Shown one piece after another: positions 13,269 to 25,300 of a DNA stretch of 64,000 nucleotides. Below the pieces are notes generated by a model. The model searched no databases. It saw only the letters and a list, made by a program, of their open reading frames with translations, and was not told the origin of the DNA. Positions within the stretch are counted from its first letter, which is position 1. Every line of letters begins with the position of its first letter. The translations under genes and the position numbers were made by a program. Source of the stretch: Amphibalanus amphitrite (Eukaryota > Arthropoda > Thecostraca > Balanomorpha > Balanidae); assembly GCF_019059575.1 (NCBI RefSeq), contig NW_024882938.1:100028-164027 (forward strand), in the 5' to 3' direction.

Positions 13269-14629
13269 GGGGCGTTCCACGACAGATCGACCAAGCCATA
13301 ACACCCTACCTCTCAGATTTTGATGAAATTGCGTCTATGGGGTTATCCGTACCGTAGATTCATAATCTCTTATTTTTAGCGTTATACTACGAAGGGTTTA
13401 CGAGTTATAGCCAGAGGCATTTTTCAAAATGCCCAGAGTAACCCTCTTTTAAACTCGTATTATCAAAAAATATAGCCAGTAACCTACATTAATATGCATA
13501 TCATTGGAATCCTCATTGACAGTAGAAAATTATCCAACCAAAATATTTTGAAAATTTTCAAAATCGCAAGATTTTTTGAAATAATGAATTTTTGATTTTC
13601 GATTTTCAAAAGGTGGCCATTTAATTTTTGACAAAAATATTATGCCAAAAGATGCCTCTGGATATGGAAATTTAATGTCCAAAAAATTAGAGACATGTTT
13701 TGCCTTTAACTTTTTATATAATTTTTTGTTTACGACAATGTTTGTAGTAAAAGGGAACACTTGGTGATGCCTTCCAGAGCCAATCATTCTCCTACCCACA
13801 TATCCTCGAACTGTTTCATGAAAATTAGAAATAAAAGCCTGGCACTCACACTCACAGACCAGGCATGCGATTATTGAATGATGTTTGCTTCACTTTCGCT
13901 GTAGTTTCGAACATTGTTCAGGCAAAAAAAAAAAAATGAGCTGAACACTGATATCGGCCGCCTCGCATGTAATTCTGAATTCTGATATGCTTCTAAGCAG
14001 CTTGCACTGGTGAAACGTTACACTGGCGGATCCAGGGGTAGGGCCATGCTCCCCCCAAAGCCCGTTTACCCCCCCCCCCGCAAAAACCCGAGTTTTAACA
14101 TTGCGCCTATGGCGGTGCATGGAAAGGAAGGGGCCATTTCGGCCATTTGCCCCCCCCCCCCAAAAAAAAAAAAAAAACGTCCGGCTCGATCCGCCAATGA
14201 AACGTTAGGAATTATCAAAATTGCTAATCGGACATTGTGGCTGGACATACCTACACAACTTCCGTTCATAAGAGCCGAGGCTGTGTTAGAGTTAAATGAG
14301 GAGAAGGCTCTAGCTAGTAATCGCATGAAGTTCGCTCTGTCCTTGTAATAACGGACTTTCAGTAATTTTGATGAATAAATTTGCCACAAAAAAATATTTG
14401 AGTACCAAAATGCGGCATTTGAAGGTAATTGATTGCAATTGCCAGGGGCGTGACCAGGTCAGAGTGGGAGGGGGTGACAAAATTACAAGTACTTGAAAAT
14501 TCGCCGATATTGAATTCTGTTTTCTTGAAACTGGAAGCATCTCTAACGTTTTGAAATTAATGCATTTCGAGGTAGCTAGTGGCTTGGGATGCTCCATGTT
14601 TCACTAACATTCACTTTCATAGTATTTTT

Positions 14630-14870
14630 ATTCCCACCCGGCCGAAGGGGAGGGTTTGATGTGCAGCCCCAACGGTTTTCTCGATATTGTTTGCAGTGGT
14701 GTAAGGCTGGAGAGCTGAAAGTTGACATTCCGAATCTGTTGACGCCAACAGAACAGGCTCAGGTCAGCTTACTGACATATGACGTCACAAATAAACCTCG
14801 GAATAATGCAAAAAGTTGCAGTTTTGCACTGTACTCTCAGTGTAAGGGAACCTTTTGCAGGGGATGACAC
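14630..14870 (+). repeat. Copy of the AGGTCA-associated repeat
   Basis: Diverged inverted copy of 3003-3280, nested in the 4.1 kb element. Shared blocks include GGAGAGCTGAAA, ACGCCAACAG and CTCAGGTCAG. Confidence 0.6.
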
Positions 14871-15745
14871 AAGTAACGGCAGTAACGGCTGTTGAGATTT
14901 CACAACATCAATTCCCCTAACTTTCCTAAATTTTCACCCGAAGTCAAGCTGGTCACGTGACTTCACTAAGTCAATGGGAAATATTGAAACATTTGAACTG
15001 TTATTTGGATGCCGAAAATGATCCAAGCCCATCTCAAACGCCTGTAATCGTGATTTCATACACTTTTGCGATGAGCGATTCGATAAGCGTTATCACAAGT
15101 GTATTCGCGGCCATTGGGGCGACGTAAGAAAAGAAGAAAACAACTGGCCCCAAGAACTTTAAATCATCAGTTAGCATGCATCTTTTCCTTGATCTGTAGA
15201 GAATTTACCATTAATTGCTAGAGAAAATTGCATTTAAAATCTTCCATCTATGCTTTTTTCATCGTTTGCACAATATGTTCTTTTATTAAGCTAAAAATAC
15301 TAATTAGAAATAGTTCCCGCATCATCAAGAGCAATAGGGAAGGCTTGAAGTGAATACAATAATCTAAACGGTGTTGTAATCTATGTGAAGACACTTCTAA
15401 AATTGCCTGTAGAAATATTGAAGGCGAAAGTTTAACTTGTTCACAAGACGGATGTCTATAAACCTATTCAACGTGTGACAACTCAGCCGGTATTTCGTCG
15501 CCTACAGCCCAGCTTTCCCTAGTGACCGATAGAGGCGCTGCTATCGATGTCCGCCCGTGCCGCCTAACGTCTTAGGTTTTTGCATTGAGGACCTTGCAAT
15601 GCGCCGTATATGCCGTTACATTGTACGGTCGTGTGAGGTCATCAGTTTTCTTTTTGTCAATGACTGAATGGAATTTATCAAACGAGTCGAATAAGCCACC
15701 AGTGAACTCAGGGAACCCTGCTGAACTGAATCATATACTTACAAT

Positions 15746-15994
15746 AGCCGTTTTCACGACGGTTATCTGACACACATTAACTGATATTTGATGGGATTTG
15801 GTCAAATTTGGTTCATAGTTGATTCTTAATTGTTTTTAGCTTAGGTTGCGCTAGTTGCTTTATGCTTATTGACCTTATTTATCAAATTATCAGTCGTTAC
15901 TTTTTACTCAAGCATAACAATAAAATTACGTTATAAAAATAGCTGTAGTAAAAGATTTGGCTAGATTCGTCTGATATCCGTCGTGAAAACGGCT
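15746..15994. mobile_element. MITE, about 250 bp
   Basis: Ends AGCCGTTTTCACGACGG and its reverse complement match over 17 bp, then TATC after one mismatch. AT-rich interior, no frame. Nested inside the 4.1 kb element. Confidence 0.7.
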
Positions 15995-17969
15995 GAAATG
16001 GTCTCATTTGAACAGCTTCTTGACCTCAGCGGTTTTGATGTGTCCTCGACCTGAGGAAAACATCTTAAGCTGACCTCTTCCAAACCAAGTTTTATCATTC
16101 CGGCAACCGGTAACCTCTGAGGTCAGGTCAAATGCCTTGAGGCAGGGATCCAATTTTCGGTCAATAAATCACTTAAATGGTCGCAGAACCGTCATTTCGG
16201 TATCTGGCAAATATTTCAGGTCCCGAAACTGGTTAATTGAGATAATACCGGCCTACGGCAAAAGTATCTGTCGATTCGACAGCTCATTTTCAGTACATTG
16301 ATGTCCCTCCCCTCAATGTCGTCATTTTGTTAGGAATTTATTAACGAAAAACTCTTGACTCAATCAGCGTTAGTGACGTCATAAATGACGTTGCGTCATT
16401 ATGACGTCATGCAAGGCCCACCAGCAAAACTAAAGCATCGGAACTTGCAAAGAATGCGTGAATTACATACGTTCTCTCCGTAAACTATTGTTTGGCGTTT
16501 CGCAAAAGTAACATTTTTAAGCATTAGACAGGCTCACTTACGTGACGTCATAGTTCAGTAAAGTGACCTTATATGAAAGTTCATTTGATGTCACAAGATA
16601 AATCAACTAGATAACTTGTAATAACTGTCCGGCTTCAGCACTCTATCGCCAATGCGTCCCCAGCAGTGATGAGAAAACCGTCAAAGGCATTCGCTCCCTC
16701 GGCCACAGGGGGTTAAACCTCGCTCTCTTGAAAACAATACGCCATTATGACGTTTTTGGATCTTTGGGTCCTAACTTAGCTTTCGTAGGTGTCTTAAGCA
16801 TCTTTAAAAAGAATTAACAGCGTCGCAATTAGCTCTTGATCACATTTCACCGTACTCCGTTTAGACCGGTTGACAGTTATTGTTATTTTTTTCACTGTAC
16901 GACGAAATTCAATGTTGTATAGCGACCTTTAGGGGAAAAACATGTTTTTAATATTTTCATCATTGAAAGTCAATGCGTTGACAAGACTTTTGCTGCAAAA
17001 ATAAATTGTAAAAAAAGATGGCCACGTTCTCAAAATTTAATTTTTATAAATCAATTTTATGTTAAAAAATTAAAAGAGCAAAATTTTCAAAAATAATTGA
17101 TATCACCAAAATCTTTGGTTAATTCTTATTGTGATGATATGCAGTTTTATATGAATCTAATCAGTATTTAGCTAAATATTTGCGGATGAAACTTAGAGTT
17201 TTTATGGTAGCCATTAACTTGCCTGGGGCAATATCTCCCAAAGTATTGGACGAATGAGATTGAAAATGTCACAACACGAATCGCCGGACAAGATAACCCC
17301 ATAGACGAAATTTCATCAAAATATGAGAGGTAGGGTGTTATTTCGTGATTTTTTTGGTCGATCTGTCGTGGAACGCCCCAACAATGAAACGTCCCTCCCA
17401 AAGGCAAGGTAAACTGAATGCGCGCATGAAATGTTTACCTGGTGTAGGAGTCTCAGGGTATCGTGGGATAGAATCACGATTGGGCTGTTTCAAACCTGTG
17501 AGATTTGCTCCCCCCCCCCCCCCCCCGAGGGGTATTGCCGCCTGTCACGTGGTCGTCATGTTCGGAAGAGCTGTGTATTGTGCTCGGTGGAGAACGACAG
17601 CAGGGGGCCAGCCCGCTCCGTCCGTCACTGATTCACTCACAAGCACAGCGTAAGCAGCAACAACAACCGTTCACAGAACACACAGCACCGGAGCAGGCAC
17701 GACCAATCGCACCAATCACAGACGCAGACGCATGACCGTGTGATAATTACACAGTACAAAACGGTAGCAATGCCTGGGTTCAGCGCTTCGTTGAAAACTC
17801 CTGCAGGCAATGACTAAGTACTAAAAAACTTAAAAAATCACACCTTGCCTCCGTCACTATCCGATCTAAAGTCATCTAACTACATGACTATTTTTCCATA
17901 TGGCACAATTATTAGGCAGCGGTAAAAGCATGTAAAATCATAACTTATAAATAGGTCCCAGGTGATTAA

Positions 17970-18425
17970 GGGCCTGTTCCAGCGCCTCCAGAAGAAATTC
18001 TTGACTGGAGGCTCTACCAGAGGTTTTACTGGAGGCGCTGGAACGCAATCTGGAGATTTCTGGAGATTAGCGTCATAGATACCAAAAGAATGACGATTGT
18101 TCTCTCTTGAAACGCAAAATTTGTTTTCAATTTTAGTTAAAAAGATAAATAAAATTATAGCATTGTAATTTTCTTTACATTCAAGTTGTAAAATAATCAG
18201 TCAAATGTCCTTTGTTTACATTCGTGATTGTCACATGTGCACCATAATTGTAGACCAGAGCCTCCAGAGAAATTTGGACCTCTCAACTCTCTGGAGGCTA
18301 CTGGAGGTTTCTGGAGCTTTGGCGAGAGCTTTCTGGAGCTTTCTGGAGGCGCTGGAACGCTCTCTGGAGGATTCTAGAGCTTTCTGGAGCTTTCTGGAGG
18401 TTTCTGGAGGCGCTGGAACAGGCCC
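17970..18425. mobile_element. 456 bp MITE, copy 1 (PIF/Harbinger-like ends)
   Basis: Ends are GGGCCTGTTCCAGCGCCTCC and the reverse complement, about 25 bp. The right half is repeats of TTTCTGGAGC/TTTCTGGAGG. TAA precedes the element and AAA follows. The GGGCC start with a TWA target fits Tourist/Harbinger MITEs. Almost identical to 35762-36217. Confidence 0.88.
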
Positions 18426-18833
18426 AAATTCCCCCTATTTACCGCCGGGGCAAGGGGATACACTGACTCTACAGACTATCAAAGACACTCCATTGCGTAT
18501 AAACTAGCGGAGGTAAGCCCGAACCATCCCACTCTGTTGGGGGGACCTTAGAACCCCCCCAGCCATGCCTTGACCCAGCCCGAAAACTCTGGATGCGTGA
18601 TAGCCCAGCACGGTGAGATTCTGCCCTGGCATGCCATCACGGGTGACCCACCAACTACCACTCTGGAAAGCACCAGCCCACCCTGGGGTCAAACCCGAGC
18701 CAGCCGGGACCGCACAGCCCTCCATTCCTCATATCGTACTCCTTAGACTGCCCGAGATGGGTACATCCTTCCCTTAACCACGCCTCTTGGTCCCTCCCGC
18801 TGTCCTAGGGGAGCGCCACGCCGCCACACCCAC

Positions 18834-19316
18834 CTACCGACACACACTGGGGAGATAGAATCCCCCAGGTCCCAGGCCCGCCTGCGGCCCCTGGGAGTGA
18901 GGCACCGACACGGGTGGCGTCGGCGGCTGGCACACCATGCCTCCCAGCTGGGGCGGCAGCGGCCAGCAGGCCTGCGGCTGGCCGCTGTAGCCGCCATAGG
19001 GCGGCGCCAGGCCGCGGTACTCGCCGTAGCCGGCGGCCAGGGGTTGCGCCAGCGGCGGCCTTACTTTCTGCTCGTCCTCGGCGCCGCAGCATAGCTCCGT
19101 CTCCTCGAAGCCAGTCGCCGACATACGCTGGTCCCCGGGCCCCGGCGGCGCGCCGGCCGGGTCCGGCGAGTTGAGACACGTCTGGATGAGCGCCTTGCCC
19201 GCCTCCGAGGTGATCATCGGCTGCAGTTTGCGTGTGGCAAACGTGTAGACGTGGCCAGTCTCGGACGCCACGAGAAGCATCACCTGGGTGCCTGTCAGAG
19301 TGGACAGCTCGTACGC
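18834..19316 (-). CDS. SRF: SRF coding exon 2 (rest of MADS/SAM domain and C-terminal tail)
   Basis: The exon opens with AYELSTLTGTQV directly after a GCAG acceptor at 19320-19317 and reads 160 codons to a TAG at 18834-18836. The tail is rich in Pro, Gly, Tyr and Gln (PLAQPLAAGYGEYRG, PPQLGGMVCQPPTPP), as expected of a transactivation region. The last codons read SVCR-stop, but GTAGGTG starts at 18837, so the exon may instead end at 18838 and splice on. I found no convincing continuation downstream. Confidence 0.85.
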   Translation of the reverse strand, partial: AYELSTLTGTQVMLLVASETGHVYTFATRKLQPMITSEAGKALIQTCLNSPDPAGAPPGPGDQRMSATGFEETELCCGAEDEQKVRPPLAQPLAAGYGEYRGLAPPYGGYSGQPQACWPLPPQLGGMVCQPPTPPVSVPHSQGPQAGLGPGGFYLPSVCR

Positions 19317-22300
19317 CTGCCGGACACAAGGGTGGGGCGACGGAGCGTCAGCGATGGCTTGTGCCCGAAAGAGGCGCAGTGTTGAACTAATAAATCAAAA
19401 CCACAATTTATGTACAGAAACATGACCGTTGTACCCTTATGCAAAGGAGAGGTCGAAACTGATGGCCAGCGGTCTTTCAAGGCATTCAAGTCTTTCAGCG
19501 GTCATGCTAGGCAATACAAGTTCACCAGCGGTTTTCCGACAACAACTTTTGATGGAGACATGGAAGGGCAACGAAATCAACTGGAATGTGTTCAGGTCAT
19601 CAATCGATAGCTCGATTGATGCTATCGAGCTATCATATGATCATATAGCCATCACATGCTATATGTTGCATAGATACCATAGATCGATAGCTATGCAACA
19701 TGATCTTTTTCCGGTTGCTGGGGGGGGGGGGTTTGAACGTCCCCCCTTCTAACTCAGCTCCTGGGCCACGTAGTGATACGAGGAAGGCGGCCTTCGAAAG
19801 AGCGTAAAAAATAAGGACGAAAATACTTCAATCATTTTTTGGTCAAGACAAAGGTCAGCTCACCAGAGGTCATCGAATGCCCGAATGCCAAATTTCGCCG
19901 ACTATCAGGTCGAATGTCGGCAATTTTCATCAAACCGGCGCATAACTCGGAAACCAATAGAGCTACAGCGCCCCGGGAAAGCGCATTTGATAGCTCTATT
20001 AACGCCCTTCCTTCTGCGTAGTTCTTTCAGATTTGACCTAAGGTCAACGGTTTTGTCTCAAAGGGGGCAAAAACTGCTAAAATAGACGATTTTTGCGGAA
20101 ACAATTTTCTGTAACAACTTTTGACTGAAACCTCGCACGAGCTCACTTTTACCGGCATCGTGCTCCTCTCGTCAAGACGTATCGAATGAACTATAACTTG
20201 ACCTTGAAAGGTCAACTTGAAAATTTGACCTCAGGTCAAGGTCATGACCTGACCGGAAAGGGTCATGTTGCATATCAGTCGATCCGTATCGTCGAGCTGA
20301 ACACATATAAGGCGTTTTCATCGCTCTAGCATGCCTCTATCAAAAGTTATTTGCGAAAAACTGTTAGATACCATTCGTGACCTAAGATGACCTCAGGGAC
20401 ATGAGGAGGGGTCACAGGTGGCATTATCCGCTTCAGTGTGCCATGTTTACTGGTAATTCAGTGTTTGAGTGTTAACCCGCGCCCCGTAGGGCTATCGGCG
20501 GACCCTACCACCCCTAGGGGAGGGGCCGTTTCGGCCCCCCCCCCCTAAGATCTCGGAAATTTACCGGCCGATTTTCAAAATTCAAACAGTGTTCGATAGC
20601 CCCACCGGGGAACTACCTTGTGACCGAATTTCATTGACCTAGGTCAAACCGATGACGTCACAGGTCAGGTCAAAGGTAGGATTTTCACCGTTCACAGGCA
20701 TTTCAAGAAATGTGTTGTGAAATAGAGTAAATTGGTAATTTATTGAAAGCCATCGATAGTACATTGTTCGGCAAACACATACTTTGCTATCTGAGGTCAC
20801 TGATACCAGGTCAGGTCACAACGAGGTCAGGTCACCGGGGGTCACAATATGAAAGTGTCGTGTGATACATGTTTTATGGTCCATTTTATATGACAAATGC
20901 GATTATGTGGGTTAGGCAGCCTTTGGGGCCAGCCTGGGTCACATTCTGGTGAAGGTCAGGTCAAGGTCAGGTCAAATTAGGTCAAATTTCAAAGTTGATA
21001 TTTTTTGCATAAAATGGGTATTGATTCGATGCAGCTCGTCACGGGGAGTCTAATGGTGGTCTTTGTTCTGCTCCACAAGGCCTAGAATTGCCAAAAATTG
21101 AGTTTGAAAATTTGACGTCATCATTTTTGAAGAGTTTTTTCGCTATAACTTGACCAAAAAACGAGGTATCCATATGAAATTTGGTATGCAGATAGAAGAC
21201 GGTAGGTACTATCACTTATATTCCGGTTTTTTCGAAACTCAAAAAACGTTTTTGATTTTTCGGCTAATATATAAAAAAAATGCTTTTTTGATTTTTGGGG
21301 GTCAAAACTAAAAAATCTCAAAAATCCGAGATAGCAGTTTTGTAGCCCTGTCAATTCTACACCTTTTATGTTCTGATCATTTTTCTGTATCTTCAAAGCT
21401 GTAGGCCTGACAGGTCTTCTCGCGAAGGTCTTTTTTCGGTCGAAAATGACAGAACATGACGTCATTCTGACATCATTTGTGGCCGACCTATCATAGCCTC
21501 TGGAAAAATTTTTGGTCACGATGTGTAAAATTGATGCCCGGAGGGGTTCTGAAAGTTTGGTGGCGATATCTCCAGCCGTTTAGGAGATATCGACGGAAAA
21601 GGACAGGGAGGGGCCGTTTCGCTCCCCCCCCCCCTACAGGGCGCGGGTTATATAACGTTCGTCCAAAAAAGGCGCTATTCAATTTTCTTCCATTGACTTC
21701 AAATGGAGAGGTCGCAAACTCCCCTGACCTTATGTCACCGATAACAAAACACCGAAACATGAATTTTGTACATACCTACTGTTACTCTAATCAATCACTG
21801 ACAGTTTCAAAGCGATCGGTCACTCGGTGTAGCTATGAAATTGGTTTGAAATTTTCACATGTGCAGAAAAGATGTGTGATACGGTGTGCCAAATGACATA
21901 TTCGCGAAAAACACCGCAGGGGGTGTTCACCGAAGGGCGCGGGTTAATCGGAGGTCAATTCTGGATAGTTCATTTCGATGCGTCTCAACGAGAGGAACAC
22001 GACGGTGGCAAAATAAGTTTTATACAATTGCTGGAGCCAAAATTATTGCAAATATTGTCGGAAAATTTGCTTCGGCCAAACTCCGTTTAATTTGGCGGTA
22101 TTCGCCCCCTGTGGACTAAGCCATTGACCTCAGTTCAAATCTGAGGACATGTTAGCAAAATGCGCAAAGCCGAACGCTCTTTTTTGCGACTCTAGGTACC
22201 TATTATGGTTCACGATTTATGCGTCGATTTGTAAAAAAAAAACTTAAATCGGGAAATTTGTTCGTGCTTATTTTATGTTTGGTGGGCTGGAGTGACTTCA

Positions 22301-25300
22301 GCGATGCCATTGAAAATGACCTTTATAATTCTGAAAGACCTTATAGCAAGCTCTCGATTCCTTTTTCCGTGTCTTTCAAACTTCTAATTTTCAAGCTAAT
22401 CGGTTGTGGCCAAATACCCCCCCCATGGTGAAGTTGGTTGAGAACACTACTAGGGCGCGGATTTAATTTGTGGGATGCTTCATTCATGACACACTAATGA
22501 CGAGTCTCTTTCACTCTGCTGCTCGCCATAATGAACCTGCAAAACTTTTCTGATTCATCAGGTCCAGCAGTTCAGAAGAATGTATCCAGCGAAGCCGAAG
22601 CAGGACAGAGCTAAGCAGGTCAGAGTCGAACTGAAATGTAGCTCCCTCCCGTAGCCAGCTTGGTAAAACATACCTCTGGCGCGGTAGTGCCGGCCTGCGA
22701 TCGAGCCGTTCCGCCGCTCGACATATGACACTACAGGGTCCGGCAAAAGTTCTGTCCTCTATCTATGACAACGCTTTCCAGTCCCTAATCGTCTCTGCCC
22801 CTATACAGATAACGGCTTTGGCCGCACCCCTGCATTGCACGGTCCTTGGCCGCGGGACGTGAAGTGGCGAACGGATCTCGGGTCACGGATCACCGAGCTA
22901 CGGCCAGTTTCGCACTGATTGTCCAGTGTCCACCCAAACGGCCGCGTCGTAAAATGAAGGTCTGAAATTTTATCTTGTGGAGCTGAACCAGACAGTAGGC
23001 ATGCTCCAGGCCGAAATGACACAGCATGCCATTGCTGATCCTGCACACTCGGCATTGGTGGGACAAGCATGCGGCTGTTGGCAGCGTTGCTGATCGTTCC
23101 AGTTTGGGCGTTCGTCCAGCATTTCGACCGTGAAAGATATCGCATTGAAAGAGCCGGCCGGGAAGAGGGGCCAGTTGGCGACAATATCGTCCAAGTGGCT
23201 TACGCGCAGGGGCTATTCCATCTTCAGACAGGACCGTGAGGCGTGAGATGCTATTGGAAGAGCTTTCTGAGGCTCAGTACCTACAAGAGCCCCCAGCGGC
23301 TCACTTCTGAGTCGACGCATGGTCGATGGAAGGTCTACAATGACATGCATTTTCTTTCAGGACGGTGCGCCGGCTCATCGCTCTGCCAAGGCCCAGCGGT
23401 GGTGCGAATCGAACATGCCGGACTCCTGAAGGAAGGACATGTTAGCCGGCTACCATCCGGACATCCGGACCTAATCCTGATTGAGGAATTTTGGGCTATC
23501 ATCCGGCACGGCTATCGTCTGGACAAACAGAAGCCGGCGGCCAGCCTCAACGCCTTCCCGTTACAGCTTTAACGGGCAAAGTCGAATATCAAGCCGTCTG
23601 TGCCGCACAACCTGTCTGCCAGCATGTCAAACTGTGTTCGTGCGTAACTCCCTATTCGTGAGCAATACACTGGGCGCTAAAAGGAATAGCCGCCTCTTAT
23701 ATGGCAACTAAGAGAGCACATCTTTTGAGAGGACACAACTTATGCCGGACCCTGTACTGTACCCTGTACATTCGAGGAGATGGTCAACGGTTGGCATCCA
23801 AATAATCTCGAATACAAGGCCTCGCCCGACCGCTATTGGACGGTACGGGCCAAGATGTAGGTAGGTACGCATCAAGCAATGCTTGGCGTGGGCTCCGACT
23901 GTCAATCCGTCCGTTGAAACATTCGTGCTAATCATTCGAGCTGGGCCTCTGGAAGCATCATCGATGGAGGAGGGGGCGCGCTCATAGAGACCGAAGGGCA
24001 TAGTCCACACCGCTGCCGGCAGCCTCTGCTAGAGCTACAGAGCGGAGCTGATCGCGCTCAAAACAGTTGGAGATTAGGCCTAGTCGACAACCCAACGCAC
24101 CATGGAGAGCCGATCAGCTTATGCACAGACTCTATGATGGCGCTCACGCGCCTCCGCGAGGGACAGACGGCGCAGAAGCCGCAGCTCGGAGTCAATCTCT
24201 CAAGAGCCCTGCGGACGACGCGTTCACCTCCAATGGGTCCCACTGCATTGAGGACTCCTTGGAAACGAATGGGCGGGTACCCTGGCGGCGACGCCTCCAC
24301 ACATTACCAAGAAACCAGAGTGCGACGTCAGGACCATCCAGAGGGCGGCGGCATAGCTGGCGCGCATGAGAACGATAGCGGTCTGGTCACGCGGTTGATA
24401 CCGACAACTGGTGGGCCCCGTCTCTCTTCCTCTCGTCTCCCGATCCCGGGAGGACAATGGTCGAGCACCGTCGATGTGTAGGTACTAGATCCGCGCTAGT
24501 CACTAGTCCTTGTCCAACTAACACCTGGTCCAGCTCTGCTATAGGCCCTCAACCACCTGCACCGGGTGCCAGGACAAGAGATGCACAACGGCTCGGTGCA
24601 GGCTCTGCGGAGAGGAGGCGGACACCCTGGCACATGTCATGCTGAAGCGAACTGCCGGTACCCTTGATTCCGAAAGCTGGACACAATACACCTGACATAA
24701 GAGGAAGTACGCAGCGACCACGCGGTGGGGGAAGGGGGGAGGGGGTCCTGGGAGTCGCCTTTTTCTCCCTCAAGAGCCGATTGGCTACACCATTAGACCG
24801 GAGGGAGACAACAATGACATCGTCATCTAGCCTTATAAATAAAAGAAGGGCAATGTCGACGGCATCTCGTGGTGCGGTGTCGACCCGCCGGCGCCGATCC
24901 TCGTGCTGCTCTATAGACCAGGTGTATCATGGCTTTTGTGTGAAGCAGTGCTTGTCCTCTCAATTCTCATGTTACCATGCTGAACTGAGGTTACTCAGTT
25001 GCTATACCTGCTATTCCACAGCAGCAAGGTAAGTATGTATTGCTACACAGCAGTGCTAGCCAGCAATACACCTATCTGACTATTTTCCCTTCCCATTTTC
25101 CAAAATGCAGCTCTTATGCTCTGTCACACACATTCCAGGCCTTGTTTGATGAATGATGAGGGCTGGTCTGGTGTGTATTTTCAGCCTGGTTGGTGCAGCA
25201 ATGTCCCCCTGGTTGGTACAGTTTGTCAACTCTGCTGTTAAGCTTTGCAGTCTGGGGTCAGAGGCCTACTCCAAGATAAGAACCCAGGCTGTACAGCCAG

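Larger units (their letters stand above)
13269..17379. mobile_element. 4.1 kb element with long inverted ends
   Basis: Outer ends are GGGGCGTTCCACGACAGATC at 13269 and its reverse complement ending at 17379. Similarity continues for about 80 bp (ACACCCTACCTCTCA, TTTTGATGAAATT, GTCTATGGGGTTATC) and more weakly for several hundred. Direct AACA lies on both sides (13265-13268, 17380-17383). The interior has GGTCA-rich repeat DNA and a nested MITE but no intact transposase frame. Probably a non-autonomous or gutted DNA transposon. Confidence 0.75.

Noticed and set aside
18205-18507. Frame of 100 codons, shared in part with 35997-36221
   Set aside because: Both lie in the two MITE copies; similarity is DNA repeat similarity, not a gene family.
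18504-18725. Minus-strand frame as a third SRF exon
   Set aside because: Sequence lacks similarity to SRF tails and no acceptor with the right phase is convincing.
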